NCBI GenBank assembly: GCA_014860355.1
Contig: JACZJV010000105.1
Coordinates: 1-64,000, forward strand
DNA length: 64,000 bases
Source: Burkholderiales bacterium
GTDB lineage: Bacteria; Pseudomonadota; Gammaproteobacteria; Burkholderiales; SG8-39
Reading direction: 5' to 3'
Shown: positions 55,266-64,000 of the stretch, piece after piece
Position numbering within the stretch: position 1 is the stretch's first letter
Layout: each line of letters starts with the position of its first letter
Program-made: the position numbers and the translations under genes
Notes under the pieces: model-generated
Told to the model about the DNA's origin: nothing
The model's database searches: none
Seen by the model: only the letters and a program-made list of their open reading frames with translations

Positions 55266-56609
55266 ATGCTAGAGAGAAAGCCGGCCGGATTGAAGTCCAC
55301 GGTGTACGCCGCGATCTGGAGCGGGGGCTTCGACGGCCGCACAGGCTGGAGCGCCACGCTGATCCGGCCGCTGCGTATGCTGCTGGTGCTCATGCGCGAC
55401 CTCGCTTTCGGCCAATTGACCTTGCGCGCGACCGGCCTGGTCTTCACCACGCTGCTGTCGCTGGTGCCGCTGCTCGCGCTCAGCTTTTCGGTGCTCAAGG
55501 CCTTCGGCGTGTACAACCAGATCGATCCCATCCTGCTCAGGTTTCTCGCCCCGCTGGGCGAGAAAAGCGTGGACGTGAGCAAATGGATCGTCAAGTTCAT
55601 CTCGAACCTCGATGTAAAAGTGCTCGGCTCGATCGGTCTGGCGCTGCTGGTCTACACCGTGGTATCGCTGATGCAGAAAATCGAGGAGTCGGTCAATTTC
55701 ATCTGGCATGTGCCGCAATTGCGCAGCTTCGGCCGGCGTTTCAGCGGCTATCTGAGCGTGCTCCTGATCGGCCCGGTACTGGTATTTTCGGTCATCGGCC
55801 TGACTTCCACCGTCATGGCAACGCCGCTGGTAAGCCAGTTGCTCGCGCTCGAACCGGTCGGCAGCGTAGCGTATGCCCTGGGCCAGACGATCCCGGTGTT
55901 TTTCGTCATTGCGGTGTTCGCCTTCGCCTACCGTTACGCCCCCAACACCAGGGTGAAGCTCAGTGCCGCGCTGATCGGCGGTATCGTTGCCGGCCTGCTA
56001 TGGCAGCTCGCGAGCTGGGCCTTCGCAGAGTTCGCGCGGACATCGACGCAGTACGCCGCGATCTATTCGAGCTTCGCGATTTTCCTGCTGTTCCTGATCT
56101 GGCTCTATCTCAACTGGCTGATCCTGCTGCTCGGTGCGAGCATCGCCTTCTACAGCCAGCATCCGCAGTACCTGGTGCTGGAGCAGGGCGAACCGCGGCT
56201 GAGCAACCGCATGCGCGAGCGCGTCGCCCTGATGCTCATGTACCTGATCGGCAGGAGCTACTGCGACGGCAACGCGGCATGGACCTTCTCCGACCTTACG
56301 CAGCGCCTGGGCGTGCCCACCTACGCGCTGCAACGGGTGCTGGAAGCGCTGCAGCATGGCGGCCTGCTCGCGCTGACCGGCGATGATCCGCCCGCCTACC
56401 TGCCCGGCCGCGACATCGGCTCCATAGCGCTGAAGGAAGTGCTGCACACGGTGCGCACGGCCGGCGAGGAGCATTACCTCGGACCCGCTTCGGTGCCCGC
56501 GCCGCAGGAGATCGAATCCATCCTGGCGCAGGCGAACCTGGCGTTCGAGGCGCAGGCGCATGAGCTGACGGTCAGGGATCTGGTGGCGCCGCCGGCTGCA
56601 TCGGCCTAG
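55266..56609 (+). CDS. YihY/BrkB-family inner-membrane protein
   Basis: Polytopic membrane protein, 447 residues, six helices within about 40-290 (GLVFTTLLSLVPLLALSFSVLKAFG, VLGSIGLALLVYTVVSLMQKIEESVNFIW, LFLIWLYLNWLILLLGASIAFYSQ). The C-terminal 150 residues form a soluble part with a winged-helix-like segment (WTFSDLTQRLGVPTYALQRVLEAL), common in the longer proteobacterial members. Formerly annotated as ribonuclease BN, which is not supported. Precise function unknown. Follows rsmE by 100 bp; convergent with cusA. Confidence 0.9.
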   Translation: MLERKPAGLKSTVYAAIWSGGFDGRTGWSATLIRPLRMLLVLMRDLAFGQLTLRATGLVFTTLLSLVPLLALSFSVLKAFGVYNQIDPILLRFLAPLGEKSVDVSKWIVKFISNLDVKVLGSIGLALLVYTVVSLMQKIEESVNFIWHVPQLRSFGRRFSGYLSVLLIGPVLVFSVIGLTSTVMATPLVSQLLALEPVGSVAYALGQTIPVFFVIAVFAFAYRYAPNTRVKLSAALIGGIVAGLLWQLASWAFAEFARTSTQYAAIYSSFAIFLLFLIWLYLNWLILLLGASIAFYSQHPQYLVLEQGEPRLSNRMRERVALMLMYLIGRSYCDGNAAWTFSDLTQRLGVPTYALQRVLEALQHGGLLALTGDDPPAYLPGRDIGSIALKEVLHTVRTAGEEHYLGPASVPAPQEIESILAQANLAFEAQAHELTVRDLVAPPAASA

Positions 56610-56624
56610 GCCAGGCGCCGGCAT

Positions 56625-59600
56625 TCATTTTGCGGCAGCTTTTCCGAGTCCCCACTCCTTCACCAGTCCATAGATTGCCGGAATCACGATCAGCGTGAGG
56701 ATCGTCGACGAGATCATCCCGCCCACCATCGGCGCCGCGATGCGGCGCATGACCTCGGAGCCGGCACCACTGCCCCACATGATGGGAAGCAGGCCCGCCA
56801 TGATTGCCACCACGGTCATCATCTTCGGCCGCACGCGCTCCACCGCGCCCTCCATGATCGCGGCATAGAGGTCCGACAGGGTGGGTTTGCCGCCTTCGGT
56901 TGCGCGCTGCGCCTTGCCAGCCTCCCAGGCCTGATCGAGGTAAATCAGCATCACCACACCGGTCTCGGCCGCCACGCCGGCGAGCGCGATGAACCCGACC
57001 GCCACCGCCACGCTCATGTTGTAGTCGAGCAGCCACATCAGCCACACGCCGCCCACCAGCGCAAACGGCACCGACAGCATCACGATGACGGTTTCGGTCA
57101 GCCGCCTGAAATTGAGGTAAAGCAGCACGAAAATGATCAACAGCGTGAACGGCACGACGTACATGAGCTTGGCTTTCGCCCTCTCCATATACTCGAACTG
57201 GCCGCTCCAGGTAGCGTAATAACCCGGCGGAAATTTCACCTGCTCGCGCACCGCCTTGCGCGCGTCATCGACATAGCCGCCGATGTCGCGGTCGCGGATA
57301 TCGACAAATATGTATGCGGTCAGCAGCGCGTTCTCGGTGCGGATCGCGGGCGGCGCCTGCGCGAGGCTCACGCGCGCGATCTGACCCAGCGGAATCATGC
57401 CGCCGCCCATGATGGGCACCAGCACTTGTGTGGCGATGGCCTGCGGATTCTGCCGCAATTCGCGCGGATAGCGCACGCTGACGCCGTAGCGCTCCAGCCC
57501 CTCCACCGTGGTGGTCACCATCTCCCCGCCCAGCGCGGTTCCCACTACATCCAGCAACTCGCCCACGTTCAGGCCCATGCGCGCCAGTTCGACGCGGTCC
57601 GGTTCGATGTCGAGGTAATAGCCGCCGGTGACCCGTTCGGCGTAGGCGCTGGTGGTGCCGGGCACGGCTTTCACCACGGACTCGATCGCTTTGGCCAGTT
57701 TCTCGATTTCGACCAGGTCCTTGCCGAACACCTTGATGCCGATAGGCGTGCGAATTCCGGTTGCAAGCATGTCGATGCGCGCCTTGATCGGCATGGTCCA
57801 GGCGTTGGACACGCCGGGGATAGTCACCGCCTGGTCCATTTCGGCGATCAGCTTGTCCATGGTCATGCCCGCGCGCCATTGATCCTCGGGCTTGAGATTG
57901 ATCACCGTCTCGAACATTTCCAGCGGCGCCGGATCGGTGGCGGTGGCGGCGCGCCCCGCCTTGCCGAACACCGATTCCACCTCCGGAAACGCCTTCAATA
58001 TCTTGTCCTGTGTCTGCATCAGTTCCGCCGCCTTGGTGATCGACAGGGACGGCAGCGTGGCCGGCATGTACAGGAGCGAACCTTCGTTCAGCACCGGCAT
58101 GAACTCCGTCCCCAGCTTCATCGCGGGATAGGCCGATACGGCCAGTGCGACCACGGCGGCGGCGATGGTGAGCTTCTTCCAGCGCATCACCCAGGCGATC
58201 ACCGGCCGGTAGATCCAGATGAGGAAGCGATTCACCGGGTTCCTGCTCTCCGGCATGATCTTGCCGCGGATGAACAGCAGCATCAGCACCGGTACCAGCG
58301 TGATCGACAGCAGCGCCGCGCCCGCCATGGAAAAGGTCTTGGTATAGGCGAGCGGGGTAAACATGCGGCCTTCCTGGGCTTCGAGCGTGAATACCGGCAG
58401 AAAGGACACGGTGATGATCAGCAGGCTGAAGAACAGCGCCGGCCCGACTTCGCGGCAGGAATCGACGATGATCTGCAGACGGCTTGCCCCCGGCGGCGCG
58501 CGTTCCAGATGCTTGTGCGCATTCTCGATCATGACGATGGCCGCATCCACCATGGCGCCGATGGCGATGGCAATGCCGCCCAGGCTCATGATGTTGGAGG
58601 TGAGCCCCATCATATGCATCGCAATCATCGCGATCAACACGCCGATCGGCAGCATGACGATGGCCACCAGTGCGCTGCGCACATGCATCAGGAATACGAT
58701 GCACACCAGCGCCACGATGAAACTTTCCTCGATCAGCGTGCGTTTCAGATTGTCGATGGCGCGATAGATCAGGTCGGAACGATCGTAGACCGCCTGGATC
58801 GAAACGCCTTCGGGCAGGCCGGAGGAAATTTCGGCGATCTTGGCTTTCACGTTGCCGATGACGTCGAGCGCATTCTGGCCGTAGCGCGCCATGGCGATGC
58901 CCCCGACCACTTCGCCTTCACCGTTCAACTCGGTCAGGCCGCGGCGCTCGTCGGGCACCAGTTCGACCCGCCCGATGTCGCGGATCAGCACCGGCGTGCC
59001 CTTGTCCGCCTTCAGCACCAGATTCTCGATGTCGGATGCGCCGCGCAGATAGCCGCGGCCGCGCACCACGTATTCGGTCTCCGCCATTTCGAGCGCACGG
59101 CCGCCCACGTCGCGATTGCTGGCGCGGATCACCTCCACCACTTTCATCAGCGGAATGCCGAAGGCCTGCAGCTTGCGCGGCTCCACCGTGACCTGGTAGC
59201 TCTTGACGAAACCGCCCACGCTCGCCACTTCCGCCACCCCCGCGGCTTTGGTGAGTTGATAGCGCACGAACCAGTCCTGGATGCTGCGCAACTCCGCCAG
59301 CGAGCGGTCGGCCGCGAGCACCACGTACTGGTAGACCCAGCCCACGCCGCTGGCTGCCGGCCCCAGCGTCGGGGTGACGCCGCGCGGCATGCGCCCCGAA
59401 GCGAAGTTGAGGTATTCCAGCACCCGCGTGCGCGCCCAGTAGATGTCGGTGCCGTCTTCGAAAATCACATAGATGAAGGAGGCGCCGAACACCGACAGTC
59501 CGCGCACTACCCTCGACCTGGGCACCGACAGCATGGCCGTGCTCAAGGGATAGGTGATCTGGTCTTCCACCACCTGCGGCGCCTGGCCGGGGTATTCGGC

Positions 59601-59750
59601 ATAGATGATCACCTGCACATCCGACAGATCCGGAATCGCGTCCAGCGGCGTGCGCAGGACCGCATAGACGCCCGCGGCAACAATGAACAGCGTGCCCAGG
59701 AGCACGATAACGACGTTGCGCGCCGACCATTCGATAATGCGTCCGAGCAC
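56625..59750 (-). CDS. cusA: CusA-type heavy-metal efflux RND transporter
   Basis: Inner-membrane proton-driven pump for Cu(I)/Ag(I) in a CusCBA tripartite system. 1041 residues (CusA about 1047), starting at a GTG (VLGRIIEWSARN) 1 bp after the cusB stop. Twelve helices and two large periplasmic loops. Features: TPLDAIPDLSDVQVIIYAEYPGQAPQVVEDQ, AIAIGAMVDAAIVMIENAHKHLE, the proton-relay Glu region VAAETGVVMLIYLDQAW, and the terminal RVRPKMMTVVAIMAGLLPIMW. The GTG start is supported by the absence of homology upstream, where the frame overlaps cusB. Confidence 0.93.
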   Translation of the reverse strand: MLGRIIEWSARNVVIVLLGTLFIVAAGVYAVLRTPLDAIPDLSDVQVIIYAEYPGQAPQVVEDQITYPLSTAMLSVPRSRVVRGLSVFGASFIYVIFEDGTDIYWARTRVLEYLNFASGRMPRGVTPTLGPAASGVGWVYQYVVLAADRSLAELRSIQDWFVRYQLTKAAGVAEVASVGGFVKSYQVTVEPRKLQAFGIPLMKVVEVIRASNRDVGGRALEMAETEYVVRGRGYLRGASDIENLVLKADKGTPVLIRDIGRVELVPDERRGLTELNGEGEVVGGIAMARYGQNALDVIGNVKAKIAEISSGLPEGVSIQAVYDRSDLIYRAIDNLKRTLIEESFIVALVCIVFLMHVRSALVAIVMLPIGVLIAMIAMHMMGLTSNIMSLGGIAIAIGAMVDAAIVMIENAHKHLERAPPGASRLQIIVDSCREVGPALFFSLLIITVSFLPVFTLEAQEGRMFTPLAYTKTFSMAGAALLSITLVPVLMLLFIRGKIMPESRNPVNRFLIWIYRPVIAWVMRWKKLTIAAAVVALAVSAYPAMKLGTEFMPVLNEGSLLYMPATLPSLSITKAAELMQTQDKILKAFPEVESVFGKAGRAATATDPAPLEMFETVINLKPEDQWRAGMTMDKLIAEMDQAVTIPGVSNAWTMPIKARIDMLATGIRTPIGIKVFGKDLVEIEKLAKAIESVVKAVPGTTSAYAERVTGGYYLDIEPDRVELARMGLNVGELLDVVGTALGGEMVTTTVEGLERYGVSVRYPRELRQNPQAIATQVLVPIMGGGMIPLGQIARVSLAQAPPAIRTENALLTAYIFVDIRDRDIGGYVDDARKAVREQVKFPPGYYATWSGQFEYMERAKAKLMYVVPFTLLIIFVLLYLNFRRLTETVIVMLSVPFALVGGVWLMWLLDYNMSVAVAVGFIALAGVAAETGVVMLIYLDQAWEAGKAQRATEGGKPTLSDLYAAIMEGAVERVRPKMMTVVAIMAGLLPIMWGSGAGSEVMRRIAAPMVGGMISSTILTLIVIPAIYGLVKEWGLGKAAAK

Positions 59751-59751
59751 G

Positions 59752-61401
59752 TCAGCGCCCCTCGCGCGCCGCGCCGGCCGGTTTTGCCCCAGCCGCCTGA
59801 ACGCCGACGATGGTGTACTCGCCGCCCGCCTCGCCGGCCAGGTCGAACACGATGCGCTGGCCGGGTTTGAGCGCACGCAACAGCGCTGCATCCTTGACCT
59901 TGAAATCCATGGTCATCGCCGGCCACTTCAGGCTGGCGATCGGGCTGTGCGCGAGTGTTACGCTGGACTCGGCAGGCGCCACTGCTTCCACCGTGCCTAC
60001 ACCGCGATGGGTCGCAGGCGCAGCCGCGGCTGGCGCGCCTGCTTTGGTCTCGTCCTTCTGATCTGGCTTGGCGCCCTCCGCGCTCTGACCGAAACCGCTG
60101 AATGCCGCCTTGAGGTTGCTTTCGGCGTCGATGAGGAAGTTCGCGCTGACCACCACGCTCTCGCCTGCCTTTACGCCGTCCAGAACTTCAACGTATCCGT
60201 CGCCGCGCTCTCCCAATTTGACCGGGCGCGGCTCGAATTTCCCCTCCCCACGCTGCACCAGCACCAGTTGCCGCGTGCCGCTGTCCAGCACCGCGGAATC
60301 GGGTACGGTCAAAGTGAGCCCCTTCGCGTGGATGGAACTGAATTCCGCGCGCGCGTGCATCGAGGGCTTGAGCAGAGCCTGCGCATTGGCGAGTTCGATG
60401 CGCGCCTTGGCGGTGCGGGTCTCGTTATTGAGGGTCGGGTAGATGAAAGTCAGCTTGCCGGCGAACACCTTCTCCGGATAGGCATCGACCTTGACTTGCA
60501 CCGACTGACCGACGCGCACGTGCGCGAGATCGCGTTCGAACACCTCCGCCAGCAGCCATACATTGGACAGGTCGGCGATCTGATACAGCACCTCTCCGGT
60601 CATGAAACGCTTGCCCTGTACGGAGGGCTTGTCCAGCACCACCCCGTTCGCGGGCGAGCGCAGCGTCAGGTACTGCCGGGTCTTGCCGTCCTGCTCCAGG
60701 CGCCGCAATTCGGTTTCCGAGATGTCCCAGTTGCGCAGGCGCTGCAAGGCGCCCTCCACCAGTCGCTGCATGCTCGCCTGCACTTCCGCGCTGCCGCCCA
60801 CCAACGTTTGTACGCCTCTCTTCGCGATCAGATACTCCTGCTGCGCCGCGATCAGGTCGGGGCTGTATACGTCCATCAGCGGCTCACCCACCTTCACCGC
60901 CTGCCCGGTGGTATTGACGTAGAGCTTCTGGATCCAGCCATCGAACTTCGAAGTCACGGTGGAGAGCAGGCGCTCGTTCGCCTGCACCGTCGCCACCGCC
61001 CTGACCGTGCTCCTGAGATCGCGCAAGGCGACCGCTTCGGTTTTCACGCCGAGCTTTTGCACCTTGTCCAGACTGAGTTTGACCAGCGGCGTGGCCGACG
61101 CAGGCTCGTTGTCCGCATACACCGCAATGTAGTCCATGCCCATCTGGTCTTTTTTGGGCACCGGCGAGGTGTCCGGCAGGCCCATCGGGTTGCGGTAGTA
61201 CAGGATCCGGGGTTTTGCCGCGGCCGCAGGCGCGGTCGCGCCCACCCCGGCGGCTGCTTCGCGACCCGCCGCGGTAGCGGCTGTGCCCGCCGGGGCTTGC
61301 GCAGCGCCAGTCGCCGACCGGTTCGCGCCCCACCGGTAACCCGCGGCGAGCGCCGCGGCGATCAAGACCAACGTAGATACAATCCAGGCCGTGCGTTTCA
61401 T
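59752..61401 (-). CDS. cusB: CusB-type RND periplasmic adaptor fused to a CusF-like domain
   Basis: Periplasmic adaptor, 549 residues, longer than CusB (about 407). Order: signal anchor (1-22), Ala/Pro-rich linker, heavy-metal-binding domain YYRNPMGLPDTSPVPKKDQMGMDYI (about 68-92), adaptor core with lipoyl (ANGVVLDKPSVQGKRFMTGEVLYQ) and barrel domains, Ala/Lys linker, and a C-terminal CusF-like domain (LKWPAMTMDFKVKD at about 490-505) carrying the Trp and Met ligands of copper chaperones. The chaperone is thus built into the adaptor. The start overlaps the cusC stop (ATGA). Confidence 0.92.
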   Translation of the reverse strand: MKRTAWIVSTLVLIAAALAAGYRWGANRSATGAAQAPAGTAATAAGREAAAGVGATAPAAAAKPRILYYRNPMGLPDTSPVPKKDQMGMDYIAVYADNEPASATPLVKLSLDKVQKLGVKTEAVALRDLRSTVRAVATVQANERLLSTVTSKFDGWIQKLYVNTTGQAVKVGEPLMDVYSPDLIAAQQEYLIAKRGVQTLVGGSAEVQASMQRLVEGALQRLRNWDISETELRRLEQDGKTRQYLTLRSPANGVVLDKPSVQGKRFMTGEVLYQIADLSNVWLLAEVFERDLAHVRVGQSVQVKVDAYPEKVFAGKLTFIYPTLNNETRTAKARIELANAQALLKPSMHARAEFSSIHAKGLTLTVPDSAVLDSGTRQLVLVQRGEGKFEPRPVKLGERGDGYVEVLDGVKAGESVVVSANFLIDAESNLKAAFSGFGQSAEGAKPDQKDETKAGAPAAAAPATHRGVGTVEAVAPAESSVTLAHSPIASLKWPAMTMDFKVKDAALLRALKPGQRIVFDLAGEAGGEYTIVGVQAAGAKPAGAAREGR

Positions 61402-62717
61402 CGTTTTTCCTTCGTCCTTCCCTGGAACATCTGCCTGCCGGTCAGGAGTTCGATCTCGGCCAGCGCTTTGTTGAAATTGACCAGTTCCCTGGCACGATTG
61501 ATCTCGTAGCTATACAAGCTCATCTGGCTGTCGAGCAGCATCAGCAGATCGACGCGGCTCACCTGGTAGGCCGAAAGCGCCGCCTCGACTGCGAGCCGCG
61601 CCTGCGGCAGGACCGCGGTTTCGTACAGACGCACGGATTTGCGGCTTTGCTCGGTGATCGCGACCTGCTGGCGCAGCCTGGCCAGCACTTCGTTCTGCTG
61701 CGCCTGCTGCAGTTCCAGCGCCTGATCTCGCATCGCGTGCGCTTCGGCGATGCGCGGCTCGGTCTTGTCCTCCCGCCACACGGGTAGATTCATCGCCACG
61801 GTAAGGCTGATCACGTCCTGCCGCGGCGCGCCGGAGAGATCCTTTTCCCTCTGGCCATAGGCGAAACGCAGGTCGAAATCGGGTTGCTTCTCCTTGCGCG
61901 CGAGATCCACTGCCTTCGCGCTGCGCTCTACGGCACTCTGCAATCCGAGCAGTTGCGGGCGCTCGCGCAATGCCGCCTGCTGCAGCGCTTCCAAATCGAG
62001 CGCGGCATCGCGCAGACCGGGTAATTCCACTACGATCGGCAGTGCGTTTGCGCGCCGGCCGAGCAGGCGCAGCAGTTCGGCTTCGAGGACCGGGCGTTCG
62101 CGCTCCATGCGCAGCAGCTCCTCGCTCATGCGGCCGAGCTGGGTCTGTGCTCGCAGCACCTCGGCCTGCGCCACCTGGCCGACGGCGTAACGGCTCTCGG
62201 CGATATGCAGAAACTGCTCCAGGATGTTGCGGTTGCTTTGCTGCAGCCGCACGGTCGCGTCGGTCAGCGCGAGATCGTAGTAGGCGAACTTGACCTCGCG
62301 CGCAATACGGTTGCTGGTCTCGCGCAGGCCGTAGCGCGTCGTTTCCGCATCTTTCGCCGCCAGCTGCTCGCGCAACGCACGCTTGCCCGGATAAGGCAGC
62401 TTCTGCGACAAGCCGAGCATTTTCATGGTCATGTCTTCGCTGTCGAAGCGCAGCGGCTGGATAGGCACATTGATGAAGCCCGCTTCCAGCATCGGATCTT
62501 CCAGCGCCCCGGCCGGTCGCACGCGCTGCCTGGCAGCCTCGGTCTCTTTCGCCGCTGCGCGCAATTCCGGGTTGTTCTGCAGCGCCTCTGCCACCAGCGC
62601 GCTCAGCGTCGATTCGGCCGACTCTGCAGCCCGGCCTTGCGCATAGACGAGGCCGCAAAAGGTAGCCGTGACCAGCGTCACGCCGAGCATTGCGGTCGCG
62701 AGCCTGTTTCCACGCAT
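61398..62717 (-). CDS. TolC-family outer-membrane efflux protein (CusC-type)
   Basis: Outer-membrane channel of the copper pump, 439 residues. Signal peptide (1-26, cleavage after VYAQG), then two repeats of long helices and beta segments: NPELRAAAKETEAARQRV, GLSQKLPYPGKRALREQL and later RPQLLGLQSAVERSAKAVDLARKEKQPDF. No N-terminal lipobox Cys, so unlike E. coli CusC it is not an obvious lipoprotein. First of three coupled genes. Confidence 0.9.
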   Translation of the reverse strand: MRGNRLATAMLGVTLVTATFCGLVYAQGRAAESAESTLSALVAEALQNNPELRAAAKETEAARQRVRPAGALEDPMLEAGFINVPIQPLRFDSEDMTMKMLGLSQKLPYPGKRALREQLAAKDAETTRYGLRETSNRIAREVKFAYYDLALTDATVRLQQSNRNILEQFLHIAESRYAVGQVAQAEVLRAQTQLGRMSEELLRMERERPVLEAELLRLLGRRANALPIVVELPGLRDAALDLEALQQAALRERPQLLGLQSAVERSAKAVDLARKEKQPDFDLRFAYGQREKDLSGAPRQDVISLTVAMNLPVWREDKTEPRIAEAHAMRDQALELQQAQQNEVLARLRQQVAITEQSRKSVRLYETAVLPQARLAVEAALSAYQVSRVDLLMLLDSQMSLYSYEINRARELVNFNKALAEIELLTGRQMFQGRTKEKR

Positions 62718-62875
62718 TTGAAACTCCCTTCGGTATCACTAGATAGGTTGCCCATAACTGGCGCTTGCCCCGTCGAAAAGGGCGCATGGCGCCGCCGCGA
62801 CGGGAATTACCGGACAAGACGCAGACCAGGCGCGCAAGCAATCGGAGCCAGAGCGCCACGCCGCGGGGGAGAAAA

Positions 62876-63319
62876 TCAGATCAGCAGGCGGGAACTGCGC
62901 AGATGGATTGCAAGCAGCGGTGGCGCCGCTCGATGAGGCAGGGGAACCGAGGCCCCTAGCCGCGGAGGAAACATCGGTGATGCTGCGCAAAAGGCCAGTG
63001 CCTGCTGGCTCAGGTTGCGCCGGACCGAGCTCGTCGGCCTGTCGGCCGGCACGGACGGCGCGGCGATGCCGAGGCAGGCCTGGTTCTTAAGCCCACTGTG
63101 GGTCTCTGGCGCCCGCTCAGCCGAATGGCCGCATTCCAGGTGCAGCGATTGTTCATGCGCTGCAACTGCCGCCAGCACCTCGCGATAGGGGAGCAAGGCC
63201 GTACTGAGCCACGTGCCCAGCCATACCAAAACAAACCACCGTCCCCAGCGTCTGGCTGAACGCCCCGAGATCAGGCGGCAATACCCTTTGGCTGAATGGC
63301 GGCTAGGTGAGGTATGCAT
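62876..63319 (-). CDS. Small hypothetical protein upstream of the cus genes
   Basis: About 147 residues from MHTSPSRHSAKGY; one hydrophobic segment near the N-terminus (WFVLVWLGTWLSTALLPY) and then a periplasmic-looking part with HLECGH (His, Cys and His close together) and a Pro-rich C-terminus ending LLAIHLRSSRLLI. Similar small proteins of unknown function often precede czc/cus operons. The start is uncertain: an ATG 19 codons further upstream (63376) is also possible. Metal sensing or binding is only a guess from the Cys/His cluster and position. Confidence 0.6.
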   Translation of the reverse strand: MHTSPSRHSAKGYCRLISGRSARRWGRWFVLVWLGTWLSTALLPYREVLAAVAAHEQSLHLECGHSAERAPETHSGLKNQACLGIAAPSVPADRPTSSVRRNLSQQALAFCAASPMFPPRLGASVPLPHRAAPPLLAIHLRSSRLLI

Positions 63320-63412
63320 GGCGGTCGGAATATACCGGGCCCGTGGCGCGCTGCTTTGATCCAAATCAATCGCCATCTGTCTGCGCTGCGCCAGCGACGC
63401 GCGCCGGAGCGC

Positions 63413-63763
63413 CTACTTCCGCTTCTCCAGGCGCACGACCGTAAACACGCCGCCGACCGAATCCGCCTCGAACGCGATCTTGTCCCCGGGCTTCAAATCG
63501 TCGAGCACGGCTTTGTCCTTGACCTTATACGGCATGGCCATTGCCGGCATGTCCAGTTTGGGCATCGGACCATGCTTTATCGTCGCGGTGCCTGCAGCCC
63601 TGTCGACCCTGAGCACTTCGCCCTCGGTCAGCGCCGCGCTAGCGACGGCGGCCGGTTTGGTCCCGGTTTTTGCCGACTGCCTTTCGCTTGCACCGGCTGC
63701 GGACTGGAACGCGAGACCGGCGCTCAGAAGCAAGGCCGCGATCAAAATCGAATTTCGAGTCAT
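63413..63763 (-). CDS. CusF-like periplasmic copper-binding protein
   Basis: Periplasmic Cu(I)/Ag(I) chaperone, 116 residues: signal peptide (MTRNSILIAALLLSAGLAFQSAAGAS) and a small beta-barrel domain with GEVLRVDRAAGTATIKHGPMPKLDMPAMAMPYKVKDK and LKPGDKIAFEADSVGGVFTVVRLEK. The Met ligands are retained, but the Trp found in E. coli CusF (KWPxMTM) is replaced by Met here (DMPAMAM). First gene of the cus cluster; start chosen at the ATG before the signal peptide, eight codons inside the longest frame. Confidence 0.88.
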   Translation of the reverse strand: MTRNSILIAALLLSAGLAFQSAAGASERQSAKTGTKPAAVASAALTEGEVLRVDRAAGTATIKHGPMPKLDMPAMAMPYKVKDKAVLDDLKPGDKIAFEADSVGGVFTVVRLEKRK

Positions 63764-64000
63764 ATTCCTACCCTTCATAAGCAACAAATGGGGGGGGGTG
63801 CACTATAGCAGCTATCGGATCTGCACCCTGCCGCTGCGCCGGTCGCCGCAATAACTGTCTAGGATCAAACGGCGATAGACCAGCGCGCCGGCATCGTGCC
63901 CGCTTGTGGTCTACAGGAAGCTGACGCCTGCATTACTTCTTCGTAATTTTCCGGTGCTGCATCTGGTCACGGGCTGTTCACGGGCTTGCCATCGCCCCTG
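63764..64000. other. Right-edge spacer
   Basis: No gene is apparent. It begins with a run of nine G (around 63790) and likely contains the promoter of the cus cluster, but I see no convincing palindromic metal-regulator box. Confidence 0.4.

Overview
The window is about 64 kb of high-GC DNA (roughly two thirds G+C by eye). It is densely coded, with short intergenic gaps and many ATGA or GTGA overlaps. A form IA RuBisCO operon with a divergent CbbR, Burkholderiales-like TRAP and ABC sugar-acid transport genes, D-amino acid dehydrogenase and a Cus-type copper efflux operon point to a facultatively autotrophic betaproteobacterium. That taxonomic guess is inference; there is no rRNA or tRNA gene here to confirm it.

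Layout. 1-3.4 kb: a type I secretion ABC transporter (open at the left edge) and its HlyD adaptor. 3.7-10.8 kb: a TPP enzyme, a large GNAT-like protein, a Gfo/Idh/MocA oxidoreductase, a CDF zinc exporter, RlmJ and a MazG-like pyrophosphohydrolase. 10.8-17.6 kb (minus strand): a metabolic run comprising a split UxaA/SuyAB-like lyase, a D-2-hydroxyacid dehydrogenase, an iron-sulfur subunit and two membrane subunits of a succinate dehydrogenase/fumarate reductase (no flavoprotein), a two-subunit class I fumarase and DAHP synthase. 17.8-21 kb: Kef-like antiporter, YbdK-type glutamate-cysteine ligase and gamma-glutamyl hydrolase in one operon. 21-31 kb (minus): the Calvin cycle operon cbbL-cbbS-cbbY-cbbF-cbbP-cbbT-gap-(enoyl-CoA hydratase)-pgk, with cbbR divergent at 31.1 kb. 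32-34.2 kb: a beta-hydroxyacid dehydrogenase, NudC and a NIPSNAP protein.

34.2-37.6 kb is an accessory island. On the minus strand it reads: IS91-type transposase remnant, attC-like site, aspartic protease, attC-like site, HAD hydrolase, degenerate attC-like site, transglutaminase-like lipoprotein, attC half-site. Gene starts lie 12-36 bp after one site and stops lie in or 17 bp before the next. This is the geometry of integron gene cassettes, without an integrase in the window.

37.6-52.8 kb: D-amino acid dehydrogenase, then a sugar-acid catabolic regulon. It has an FAH-family hydrolase and an SDR on the minus strand, and on the plus strand a FadR-type regulator, a four-gene ABC importer, a second SDR, an IlvD/Edd dehydratase, TRAP QM permeases and a UxaA-type dehydratase. 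52.8-56.6 kb: thioesterase, ABC-2 exporter, RsmE and a BrkB/YihY protein. 56.6-63.8 kb (minus): a copper/silver efflux operon cusC-cusB(F)-cusA preceded by a separate CusF.

Three intergenic regions (5.3, 10.2 and 50.5 kb) carry a family of long hairpins. Loop-proximal sequence and flanks are conserved while the stems differ between copies yet stay base-paired, which suggests selection on structure.
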